Assembly: GCA_004802705.1 (NCBI GenBank)
Contig: SGPL01000714.1
Location: 1 to 14,537, forward strand
Source: Bondarzewia mesenterica
Taxonomy: Eukaryota > Basidiomycota > Agaricomycetes > Russulales > Bondarzewiaceae
Direction of reading: 5' to 3'
Length of the DNA stretch: 14,537 bases
Position numbers and translations under genes: made by a program. Numbering within the stretch: the stretch's first letter is position 1; each line of letters opens with the position of its first letter. The notes beneath the pieces were generated by a model. That model was not told the DNA's origin. It saw only the letters and a list, made by a program, of their open reading frames with translations, and did no database searches. Below, piece after piece: positions 1-10,012 of this stretch.

Positions 1-1733
1 CGCAAGGACAAAGGCAAAGGCCGAGCTGCACCCGTCCGCGCCGCCTTCGTCGCCGTCGCGCTCCTACCAGGAGTTGCACAACTACTCGACGAGCTCGAAA
101 GGTTTCGCATTGAGTGGGCCGAGATGTGCGAGGCGCTCGCGCGCGATAACGGCAGTGCCAGTGAGAGCGAGGCTCCAGTGGAGATGGATGGTGTCACGTC
201 CGAGTTGCCGTATACCTCGTCGGTGGATGAGGTTTTGTCCATCGGGGAAAAGTACATGCCTGGTCTCCTGCCTGCGCTGCCATTTCCCTTGCCCCCGACT
301 GCATTGAAGAATGGTGGCTCGTCCCCCAAATCCCCCTCTCCAATGCCAGGCGTCCGAAGGATTACAAGCCCCGATGATGAGAAACAATTGCATGGGTCCG
401 GAAGGGTGCCTACAATTGTGGTCACCGCTCCTCGACTTTCGCAGTCTCACATTGGGTCGCAGTCAGCGCCGCCTAAGAGCAGATCCGCTGAAGTCAAGGA
501 AATGGACGGTCGGAAGAGACAAGAGGGTGAGAGGGCGGCGGGTACTGGTAAGGCCGTGCTAAAGTCTGAGGCTGAGAAGAGGGCGGGGGATGGTAGGCGC
601 CATGTGCTGGAACAAATGCCTATATCTGCAACCGAAGCAGTTCGAACTGCGCCCGAGAAGATTGAAAAGAGGTTCACGATGAGGAAACCGCCAGGTCGCG
701 TCGTGGTATTATTATTTTACTCGATCGCCAAGGAGTGGTTTTGGTCTCATTTTTTTCTCTCTCTTCGATAGGACGAGAAGAAAGTGCAAGACACAACTGT
801 CAGGCCTCCACCTCCGACAACGAAGCGCGATGTCCAGGACAGAGGAGTGGAAAATCCTGATTCTCTGCACTTGCATTCGTACATGCCTGAAGTAAGCATT
901 CCAGCCCTAGTCGATTGAAACCACTAACTCACCCCGGTTGTGCCTCCCCAATCCTCCAGTTCACACCGTCGCCTGCTATTGTGCTGAAACAGATTCCAAT
1001 CCCAGCCCACACTCCACAACGAGACGCGAGAGACCGCGCCGAAAACGCAGTTCAGCCTTCCCTGCCACACGGATTCAACGCACCTACAGGCCTCGGCCTC
1101 TCACTGTCGATGCCTACCACATCGACCCTCGCGACAGTACCGACCCCTAGCCCCCCAACCACAACAACACACGTAAATCCCCGACGCGCAAACACGGTCG
1201 TCCACGATTCAAGTAGCATGGCCCTACCCAGCTCGACACCGACGCGGCCCTCGGCGTCCACGCGGTCCGCGCCTGCCGCGACGTTGCCAGACTCCATGGC
1301 CGTCCCGCTGCCGAGCCCTCGCATGCTAGAACGTTCCGCAAGCATGCGCGGGCTCAAGGCGCTTTTCCGGCGCAAAGACTCACGACTCTTCTCGGTGCCC
1401 GAAGGCGACATCCGGAGCGTGGATGACGATGCGGAACGCCGGCGGCGCGCCGAGTCACTGAAAGGTATGATCAGCGCGCCGCGTGTCGTGAGCATGGGTG
1501 GCGTCGAGCCGAGCGAGCACGGTTCGGGCCTACGCACGCTCGGGTTGGACATGGGGATCGCGATTGGTGATAGGGCGACGACGCGTGCGCGGTATACCAA
1601 GGGGCGTGGGTCGCTAGGCGTGTTTGCGTCCATCGAGTTGGAGGAGGAGAGGGCGGCGCAGAGCGACGGCGAGGGCATGAGGCGGCTGAGGACGATTTCA
1701 TCAGCTAGAGATTTGTTGAGGCGGCTCAAGTGA
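1..1733 (+). CDS. Hypothetical disordered protein, 5'-truncated by the window edge
   Basis: No family is recognised. Three exons join in one frame: 1-705, 772-891 and 960-1733, separated by phase-0 introns of 66 nt (706-771, donor GTATTA) and 68 nt (892-959, donor GTAAGC, branch CTAAC, acceptor CCAG). They give 532 residues ending at TGA 1731-1733; the true start lies upstream. Near the left edge is a short amphipathic stretch, LDELERFRIEWAEMCEAL. A Lys/Glu/Arg-rich segment around residues 160-230 could be helical. The third exon opens with a Pro/Thr/Ser-rich low-complexity part of about 120 residues, followed by a more ordered basic motif, SMRGLKALFRRKDSRLFSVP, and an acidic/basic run. The protein ends in a basic amphipathic helix, RDLLRRLK. 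This layout would fit a scaffold, regulatory or cell-cortex protein, but that is a guess. Frame 2 is also open over roughly the first 300 bases, so the left edge of the model is the least certain part. Confidence 0.75.
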
Positions 1734-2366
1734 GCACTGCGCCGCGGCTACCGAGCGGGTTTTTATTTGTAATCGTACCGGTCGTTTTTGTAATATATGT
1801 TCCGGCTTTCGTGAAAGTAATAGCGTGGTGGAAATGATGACATAGGACTTACTTGGGCAAGTTAGGTTTGAAAATGAGGGGGTCAACATTTGTTGATCCT
1901 GCGAAGAGGACCGCGAGCAGCATAGATACTTTGGCTTACCGAAATGGTAAGATCAAAAGAGACATCATCTTTAGGCTACGCCGGGCTCATACAAGGAGCA
2001 CAGTTGCAATTTGTATTTGGGATGCTAGTCACGACATAAAGGTGAAAAGTGACGAAGAATTCGCATACATCAAGCGATTGGTGAGGCTAGTCCGACTCCT
2101 GGCCCATTGCGTGCCTGCTACAAGCCGACCGTCAACGGAATAGAAAAAGCGGTGAGGCTTACCAGGGATATCAAGTAGTCTCCAAAGCTATTCACATTGC
2201 CCGTAACCCCCAGGACTGTCGTGCATGAAACTCGGTTCGTTATCGAAAATATTTACTTCTAATCTCACAACAAGGTATCGATGGCGCGTGCATAAATCTA
2301 TCAGATATATGGGGGACCCATCGCTGCAGACAAAATATCTTCAGCACTTCGATCCATGAGGCGCTT
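1734..2366. other. Intergenic region between convergent 3' ends
   Basis: These 633 bases lie between the stop codons of gene 1 (+) and the carrier gene (-), so they should hold both 3' UTRs. A T-rich stretch at about 1759-1800, including TTTTTATTTGTAATC and TAATATATG, is a plausible 3'-end region for gene 1. Short open frames exist on both strands, but none shows splice-consistent extension or a recognisable motif. Confidence 0.6.
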
Positions 2367-4073
2367 TTAACGCGCACCTTTTCTGAACAGGTCCAGTGTG
2401 AACTCGACCACCAGTAACAGCACACCGCCACCTGGCGCGAGCCGCAGGACTTTGGGCACAAAACCTTTGTAGAGCGCTGCAGCACCTTCTTCTCGGAATA
2501 TGGTCACGATGCTGTACAAGGTGTCATGCATTGACGAGCGCACGAGAGTCGATCAGAATCAGGGGGTATAGATGGGGAAGTGGAGGGAAAGAGGGGATGT
2601 TATGGAGGAGCTCACCCCGGGTATGTCCAGTTGTACTTCGGTGTTACACCAGGAACCTTGGCGTAGCCTTGAATACGCGATTTGACGACCTGACATAAAC
2701 CGACAAGGGTCAATATCATGTTCGTGCTTGCCATACATATATAAAGAGGAAGTACGCACATCAAATCTATGGTCGTAAGGCATGCATCCTTGAGTGCTCG
2801 ATACCGATACTAGTCAAATTTGAGAACCTACGGTGTGTTCACAGCCGTGCCAACAAAGCCGCCGACGGCACCCGAGATGAAGTTGTTTAAGAGCTCTCCT
2901 TGTGGAGTCTAGTCACGCAATTCAGTAGCGTAATTTGAACAACTCTATCGCTGACAAACTTACCTCCGGCTTCGGCAACAGTGCCTTGACCTGGAAGATC
3001 GATCCGAAGTATCCTCCGTTCCACCAGACGTGTCTGCATAGAGTCAGCACAAAGAAAATCAGGGTTGTGAGGTAAATCACCTCCAGAACGTAGCCTCCAT
3101 GCCGGCATAGAGGCCTAGTAAGCCATCATTCCTAACGATCTGCTTTACGACATCGATAGGGCCCGCATATGTGCTTGACTTGTCCTGAAGCCTAGCAGAA
3201 CAGATATGTGAGGTCGTGAGTAGCGAAAAAAAAAAAGCTGGTACTTGATTTTGACGAGCTCGAATGGCACAACGACAAAGCTCTCTGTCGCGCCGGCGCT
3301 GCAGCCGGTGATGATAGACAAATTTTGGGTCATGTGCGACTGGCCGGTGAACTTCCTATAGGTATTTCCCCAAAAGTCATTGGCGGCGCTTATGACGCGT
3401 GAAACACGAAGAGTCTTGGTGAGTAACCCATCACAAGTTTCGAGAATAATACGTACAATTTGACGGCACGCTTCGGAGCCTCAAGGAGCAATGGGGGAAC
3501 AAGGCCTGGACAATCATAGTCAGGCTATGCGGGTGGAGTGATATGGTGGGATTTGTACGAGCCGCGGTAAAGCCTCCCTGCACTGTATTCGAGAATTGCG
3601 CATACCTAATGAGCTTGGTTGCAAATGCTTCAGAACTGCGTGAAACGTACCCTTCTTCCTTCACGATCGACTTAAATGTACCCACCAGCCCATGCTGCGC
3701 CTTTCCTCTCTCCAACTGCATACGTGTCTTTACCTTCAATCCACGATGCGTCGAACGATCAGCATTGGGGCTAAAACGACGCCTACACGCCCTAAATTTC
3801 CACTATATGACTCACAACATCTACAGGAGTCAAGGTCGCGTGCAGGTCAGCGCATATGCCACGAAAGAGTGAATTTAGCGCGCACCGAGGGGGTAAAAAG
3901 TCAGAATCTCAGAGATACCAGCGATAGCTCCAGCCGTAAAAGTGAAGATAAAAGGGAGCGCTAGGGCAAAGTCATAGGAAATATTAGCACTGCAACTTTG
4001 TACATGGATCGTATGTACGTCGTTTTGAGACGGCATGCGAGTGTTAGTACTCACGTTTTCTGTCTTGAGACAT
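2367..4073 (-). CDS. ODC1: Mitochondrial 2-oxodicarboxylate carrier (SLC25 family, ODC1-type)
   Basis: Inner-membrane antiporter; the family exchanges 2-oxoadipate and 2-oxoglutarate, linking lysine metabolism to the matrix. Thirteen exons on the minus strand: 4073-4055, 3960-3886, 3820-3816, 3733-3651, 3582-3563, 3505-3457, 3388-3245, 3191-3081, 3033-2964, 2908-2832, 2766-2760, 2689-2616, 2511-2367. They total 879 nt, or 292 residues, the usual SLC25 size. All three carrier signatures are intact: PLDVVK at 30-35, PFELVK at 125-130 and PFDVVK at 218-223. Motifs typical of yeast Odc1 are present: LPFIFTFTAGAIAG near the N-terminus, EAPKRAVKFA, GMEATFWRHVWWNGGYFG, and KVLRLAPGGGVLLLVVE near the C-terminus. 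As usual for the family there is no cleavable presequence. Introns are GT-AG and 47-104 nt, except one probable GC-AG intron. The start ATG at 4073-4071 gives MSQDRKPLPF, matching the family start. It is divergent from the galactosidase and convergent with gene 1. Confidence 0.94.
2760..2766 (-). other. 7-nt micro-exon in the carrier gene (signature 3)
   Basis: The minus-strand bases ATTTGAT lie between CATAG and GTGCGT. With the CC ending the previous exon they encode Pro-Phe-Asp (218-220) of PFDVVK, and the next exon begins GTC GTC AAA (VVK). The phase is consistent on both sides. Flanking introns are 65 and 70 nt. Confidence 0.88.
3506..3562 (-). other. Probable GC-AG intron in the carrier gene
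   Basis: The exon ending CTTTACCGCG and the exon starting GCCTTGTTCC must join within the Gly codon of RLYRGLVPP to keep the conserved carrier frame. The only junction with a known dinucleotide pair is GC (donor GCTCGT) to AG (GTCCAG), length 57 nt. A GT four bases further in (GTACAA) would break the phase. A T-to-C change or base error at donor position 2 would explain it equally well. Confidence 0.6.
3816..3820 (-). other. 5-nt micro-exon in the carrier gene (signature 1)
   Basis: The minus-strand bases ATGTT lie between an acceptor (CTGTAG) and a donor (GTGAGT). Joined to the G ending the previous exon they give GAT GTT, the Asp32-Val33 of PLDVVK; the next exon supplies VK. Without these 5 nt the first conserved carrier signature loses its acidic residue and the frame breaks. 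Flanking introns are 65 and 82 nt. Confidence 0.85.
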
Positions 4074-4981
4074 GTCTATAAGTCGGAATCAGTGCCCAGG
4101 TTAGAATCTACAACGAACAATCGTTCAAAAATATCAAGAAATGCGGAAGAGAGTGGAAAGGTTGGGCTAGACTGACTCGCGGGCAGACAGTCTACAGATG
4201 AGTACTTTCCTTATGCGGATCGAATGCGGACCGGGCATGACCGAAGCTCCCGGAGCCGGATCGCGCGAAATCCCTTCTCTGCCTCGGCCGATATTTCCGG
4301 GCCGTCCGGCGACTGCAGCCAGCTGCAGCCAAACTCTCACCCAGACTGTGTATGCTGAACAAAAGTAGTCGATGCACGCAAGAGCACTGACGCATTTCCG
4401 ACCAAACGGAGTCTTATTCTCAGCGGAAAAACATCGGTTGTCTTGCTAGGACGTCTAGACAACCGGCCGTCCGGGGCGGCCAGTGCCGCGGTACCGTCGC
4501 TTTGGATGATCACCTCTGATCACCTGCAAGTTGGACCACTTTGACTTGGAAATCGAAAATCAGGCTTCGAACTTTTTCTTTCTTTTCAAGCTTGAACTCC
4601 ATCGTGTTGGTGCGGCATCTCACAAATAGGATTTTCTCAATGAGCTCTGCTCAAAAATAATCTAACCGAGGAATTTGAATGCAGTACCAAGCTGCTGAGG
4701 TCGAAACTAATCTCGTGGACTTCGTTCCCTGGCCCGTTATTCTTCTACCCTTCGAGTTCTGAGCTTCTTCTTGTCCTTAGCATGGGCTAGGACAACTCAT
4801 GATATGGTGTAATAACAGTCATTTGATTCTGAAAATAGAATTTCCGGATCGCTGCCACGGATGATGCAGACGGTTGAGCGGCCCTGCATTGAATGGCGCA
4901 TCTTCATAAAAGAAGGATGCTGCTAGAACATAGAGACCATTCTACGCTGAACGCTCCAGTCCTTTGATTTGGTGCTCCTTC
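4074..4981. promoter_or_regulatory. Shared divergent promoter region, carrier (-) and beta-galactosidase (+)
   Basis: These 908 bases separate two divergent start codons and contain no credible gene. A TATA-like TTCATAAAAG lies at about 4905-4914, some 70 bases before the galactosidase ATG. A GC-rich block at 4460-4500 includes CCGGGG (4471-4476), and CCGGAG occurs at 4250-4255; both fit the SYGGRG consensus of CreA/Mig1-type carbon-catabolite repressors. That would suit a glycosidase gene but is an inference from six-base matches. The minus-strand leader just upstream of the carrier ATG carries a CTAAC and a TATAG, which could mark a 5'-UTR intron. Confidence 0.5.
4507..4525. repeat. Two tandem copies of TGATCACCT at 10-bp spacing
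   Basis: TGATCACCT occurs at 4507-4515 and again at 4517-4525. Each copy contains the palindrome TGATCA. One helical turn between copies within a promoter is compatible with a dimeric regulator site, but no factor is identified. Confidence 0.5.
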
Positions 4982-7900
4982 ATGCTGCTCACCAAGCTTG
5001 TGTCGCTTGCGTGCGCTGTGGCGGCGCTCGCAAATCCACGAAAAGTTGGCCAGAGGCTGAGGCTGCCCCGAGATCAGACCGACGGCTTGCAAGGCAACGT
5101 ATGTATCTACTCCCAAATATTGGTTCCGATGTACCACAATTGGAACTGGTACCCTCTAGGTCACTTGGGACGAGTACAGTCTGAAGATCAATGGGGAGCG
5201 CATCTACATCTTCAGCGGTGAATTTCACCCTTACCGGTGAGCTCCCAGAGTCAACGCGTTTACTTCCCCTCCTGAGTCAAGTGGTCGGCTGGAACAGAAT
5301 GCCAGTTCACAGTCTATATCTCGACATATTCCAGAAAATCAAATCTCTAGGCTTTAGCGCGGTATCATTCTACACATTCTGGGGCATTCATGAGCCCAAG
5401 CGTGGAGAAATCTCGTTCGAAGGTTTCCGTGACCTGCAGCCCTTCTTTGATGCGGCTATGGAAGCAGGAATATATCTGATTGCTCGCCCTGGTCAGCATG
5501 CGGATCCTCGTGGACATCGTTTCAGATGACTGATAGCTCGTGTGTGTCTGCTCTCCATTCAATTTCTAGGTCCTTACATCAATGCTGAGACTACAGGCGG
5601 AGGTTTGTCATGTTATTCCGCTTGCCAGAATTTCCACTCACTTAATTTCTTCTTTTAGGTTTCCCTGGATGGGGAACTTATACGCAAGGAGTTTGGCGAA
5701 CGTCGAACTTGAACTATACTGATGCATATCAGGGCTATGTAGCAGCTGTTGGGTCTAGAATTGCTGCCAATCAGATTACGAATGGTGGTCCTATCATCCT
5801 CGTCCAGGTAGGCCCCTCATTGACTAGTTGAGGAGAATAATTTTGTTCTCAGTTGGTCCAACGAACCTTCATGATTGTAGGTAGAAAACGAATATTCTAG
5901 TTTTGCATCAGGTAAGGGAATTTCATGTGGGTGGCTATGATGTGCATTTGAGTTGACCTCCCGGACAGGCTTTTCCGAAGATTTCACATACGAGAAGGAA
6001 CTCGTCCAATCATTTGTTCGTGCTGTATTTTGTCTTTTTGCACTCCATGAAGCTGACGACATATATCCCTCGTATGTATGAAGCGTGACACCGGCATAAC
6101 GGTTCCGCTAACCTTCAATGACGCATGGGCAGGAGGTCATTTCATGGATGTGGACATTTGGGGTGAATCTTCACTTTAACGGGAATTCATTGGCATATTG
6201 ATCAACGTTTTCAAAGGCTACGACTCTTATCCTAACGGTTTTGACTGTTCACATCCGTATACCTGGGGTTCGAATGCTGTTCCTGAGTCCGTCCATTGCT
6301 AAATTACTTACGCGAGATAATTGCTCATGCTGATGGGACATAGATACTGGAGCTCTCATGAGTATTACAGCCCCGAGGAACCCAATGCCGTATTCGAGTT
6401 CCAAGGAGGCGCCTTCGATGGATGGTTAGAATTTTCCTATTTTCCTTGGCTTGTTCTACTGACTTCATTTCTACAACCGGAAGGGGAGGCATCGGATATG
6501 ATAGTTGTGCTATTCTCACCGGCACGGAATTTGAGCGAGGTAAGCATGTTGACTCAACGTTGTGCCATGTACTAACATGCATGAATAGTCTTCTACAAAA
6601 ATGAATTTGCGATGGCCACCACTATCTTGAGCCTGTGGGTAAACTTTACTGATGCTGTACTAATATTGACCCCGAATTTAAGCTACATGATCTATGGTGG
6701 AACTAATTGGGGAGGTATTGCGGAGCCAGGGGTGTACACGTCCTATGATTATGTGCGTGACCACTCCCGGCCCACGTTTATGTGCTATCATTCATATTGG
6801 ACGCTCCATTAGGGATCCGCTATTTCTGAAGACCGCACGCTGCGTGAGAAGTACTATGAGCTCAAGCTGCAAGCCAACTTNCTCAAGGTCTCCTCGGCAT
6901 TCTTGACCGCCCGCCCGCAGAACTCTGGCAACGCTGTTGGCAATTTTACTGGCAACCAGGCGCTGAAGACTACGCAAACGCTCGATGCAGTTGGGANCAA
7001 GACCGGATTCTATATCGTCAGGTTAGTTTTTCTTTTCCTTTTCGACTGTGCCGCGCGCTCGAGATTCCTGGAAGTTGATTGCAATGAATACTGCAGGCAG
7101 TCAGATGCGTCGACAAACGACGTGCAGACGTACAACCTCACGGTTCCAACGAGCGCAGGCACCATGACCATCCCCCAGCTCGGAGGTTCGCTCACGCTCA
7201 GTGGTAAAGACTCAAAGATCCACGTAGTAGACTACGATGCAGGCTCCACTAGTATCCTTTACTCTTCCGCCGAGATCTTGACCTGGTTTGTTTCATCCAT
7301 TTCAAACGGGAGTGATAGAGAGCTGAATGAGCGTTGCTAGGGCCACGATGGATGGAAGAGATATCATCCTGCTTTATGGAAACGCAGGCGAGCTCCATGA
7401 GACTGCGCTCAAATTCAATGGTACCGCTGCTCCTATCGCGAAAGTGATCTCGGGCTCGGGCTCACTCGCACAGAAAACGGTCTCCGGGAGCCTCGTTTTG
7501 CAGTATACGACGATGGGGCAGAGCGTTGTCCAAATTGGGTCCGGGACTTTGCTTTATATCCTCGGTCCGTGTACCTCCATGAGTTCTTGTCGAGAGTGTG
7601 TTTTCTGATTATTTATCGACAGATCGCGCCAATGCTTATGAGTTTTGGGTGCTCAACCCGCCCAGCACTGGGGCGTACGCAAACTTCAGTACGGAGAATC
7701 CGATAATCGTCAAGGGCGGGTATTTACTCCGGTCTGTCTTCGTCTCCGGCACCACGCTTGCCCTCCGAGGTGACTTGAATGCGACGGCCGAATTTGAGAT
7801 CATCGCTCCCGCCGCATCGTCGAGTTCGGTTACTTTTAATGGACAGGAGCTGTCGGTGAAGAAGACCTCATACGGGACGCTCACAGCGACGAAGACCGCA

Positions 7901-9507
7901 ATTTGCCTGACGTGGCTCTTCCCGACCTGCAAAGTATTTCTTGGGTGGGCTCTATGTCTTTTTGTTTTGGCTGATGCGTGCAAAATGTTGACGATCATGG
8001 AGCGTAGAAAACGGCAGACAGTCTTCCCGAAATACAGGCGGGGTACTCGGATGCGGGATGGATTGTTGCGAATAAAACGACGACCGCCAATCCTACCCAG
8101 CCTGAGACGCCTGTTGTGCTATATGCGTCGGAGTATGGTTATCACACGGGCAACATCCTCTGGCGTGCACACTTTAATTCCACTGGTTCCGAGACCAGTA
8201 CGCCCTTGTTATCTCCCTCTGCCAGTATCGTTGTCTGAAATATCTGGTGTCCTCGCAGGCTTCACAGCGAATGTATTGGGCGGCCTCAGTTTCGGGTTCT
8301 CAATTTGGCTCGACTCGACGTTCCTCGGATCCTGGGAGGGTGATGCGACACATCGGTCATACAACAAGACGTTCCCGTTCCCCGCCACTCTTGCTGCAGG
8401 GTCTGCGCACGTCATCACGATCCTGCATGACCACATGGGTCTTGACGAAGATTATACGGCCGCTTCTGACGATTTCAAGGTAAGGCCTCCGTTCTCTTTT
8501 TGGATTCAATTGGAGTGGTGGTACTCATGAGAAGCTTCTGATGAGACCCCGAGAGGTGTCTTCACTTACTCCTTCGGAGGAAACTCAAGCACCAATGTCA
8601 CTGTGTGGAAGGTAACTGGTAATCTTGGTGGGGAAAATGTAAGTGATCTTCTAAGTGATCTTCCTTATCCACGGGCATCCTTTCAAATGCAGACTGCAAT
8701 TCATATAGTACGTTGACAAAACCCGCGGACCGCTCAACGAGGGCGGATTGTTTGCTGAGAGACAAGGTTCGCTGTCATCTTATCCTATCGAGTAATCGTG
8801 AGGTTGTCCTGATCGTCCGATGCAGGGTGGCATCTTCCTGGCTTCGACGACAGCGAGTGGTCAGATGGGAGCCCGACCGATGGAATATCCCATGCCGGTG
8901 TGAGCTTCTACAGGTAATCACTTAATCACCGATTTCCCGCATAGATAACTCATAAAGGTGTCCAGGACCTCTTTCAACCTTGCCGTTCCTTCGGGCGTTG
9001 ATTATCCCATGGCTATCGTGGTCTCGAACACCACGACCAACCCATACTTCCGCGCTCAGGTATTGAAATCATCTGGTCGCTTTGGATTCGTGCTAACTTG
9101 CTGCTTGCTGTAGATATACGTTAACGGATATCAATTTGGGAAATACGGTAGTTGTTCTTTCTTAAGTGGTTTTGGTCTCTCCGCTCATCTCGATTCATTG
9201 CGTGAATCCAGTAAACAGCCTAGGTCCCCAAAAAGTCTTCCCCGTTCGTGAGTTACTTTACCAGATAACTCACCCTAGAGCCAAATTTCTCACATTCATC
9301 CTGTTTATCGTCCCTATTTACTAAGCGCAAGGCATACTCAATTACAACGGCCACAACACGCTGGGAATAAGTCTTTGGGCAGCCGGAGCATCAGGAGCGA
9401 AGCTTGGTTCGTTGGCGTTGCAGGCGACCGCAAAGGTGCAGAGCAGCATGTCAAGAGTAGTCAACCAACCGGCGCCTGCGTGGACAACGAGGCCCGGAGC
9501 ATACTGA
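4982..9507 (+). CDS. Secreted GH35 beta-galactosidase (lacA-type), 26 exons, one apparent frameshift
   Basis: Hydrolyses terminal beta-galactosides outside the cell. ATG 4982 opens a signal peptide ([17 protein letters not shown]). Exons: 4982-5098, 5160-5236, 5298-5491, 5570-5602, 5659-5807, 5881-5911, 5969-6015, 6084-6162, 6217-6286, 6344-6424, 6484-6539, 6589-6634, 6683-6752, 6813-7021, 7097-7285, 7341-7564, 7623-7944, 8008-8197, 8259-8479, 8546-8638, 8709-8766, 8826-8913, 8966-9059, 9114-9147, 9212-9247, 9326-9507. They sum to 2990 nt; one missing base near 7901 makes 2991, about 996 residues, the usual fungal size. The catalytic barrel spans about 40-385. [13 protein letters not shown] carries the acid/base Glu194, AVFEFQGG carries the nucleophile Glu284, and MIYGGTNWG follows. 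Residues from about 390 match beta-galactosidase domains 2-3; two jelly-roll regions follow ([33 protein letters not shown]). Many N-glycosylation sequons are present. N bases at 6891 and 6997 leave two codons ambiguous. Confidence 0.93.
7897..7905 (+). other. Apparent 1-nt deletion (frame slip) inside galactosidase exon 17
   Basis: Exon 17 reads in one frame through [10 protein letters not shown] and continues at [14 protein letters not shown] one frame over, with no splice sites between. The switch falls at GCAATTTGCC; three A instead of two would keep the frame. All later exons join in phase once this base is allowed. Read literally, the frame enters an unrelated sequence and loses the two C-terminal jelly-roll domains. 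Confidence 0.8.
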
Positions 9508-10012
9508 ATTCTGTACCAGTCCCATGTTCGATTATCTTTTGATGAGAGAGAAAACTCGAAGGACTACATCCGATCATTTTTTTTTTTACGAAAGTGTGCA
9601 AAGATGTTGGAGTGCGATCAACCAGCTATCTTCAGGCTCCTGATCTGACACGACGGACATGATCATATACACGCCAAGATCTACAACAAAGTACAGTGGG
9701 GAGAGCAGGAAACAGAGGAAGATACGATACAGAAAGCATGCCAGCCTCTAAGCCTACATCTCAAATCACGAACACACATGAATGCTTGAGCCACTCCGGA
9801 CTGTTCTAACTTACATATTTACTAGAGTCGACTGAAAGGCCGCATATTATAAAATCCACGTCACGGTTGCACTGGCACCGCGATGGTAAACCTCGTTGAA
9901 GGCGCAACATTTGGTTCGAAATCCGGCAATTTTAGATCCGGGAAGACCTTCTTCACCTATACCAACACAAATTATCGACCGTCATTCAGAGCAACGTATC
10001 AAAATATGAATT
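9508..10012. other. Intergenic region between convergent 3' ends
   Basis: These 505 bases lie between the galactosidase and dioxygenase stop codons and should contain both 3' UTRs. A run of T occurs around 9578-9588. No RNA gene, repeat or extended coding signal is seen. Confidence 0.6.

Noticed and set aside
2616..2620. Possible frameshift at the last carrier intron
   Set aside because: A recount shows four C on the plus strand at 2615-2618, so the exon ends in phase 2 (CCG GG) and joins C ATC in the next exon; the frame is intact.
3543..3964. Plus-strand open frames across the carrier gene
   Set aside because: They lie antisense to well-supported carrier exons and introns and have no motif.
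9908..9925. GGTTCGAAATCC as a tRNA T-arm
   Set aside because: No acceptor stem, D-arm or anticodon arm can be folded at the proper distances.
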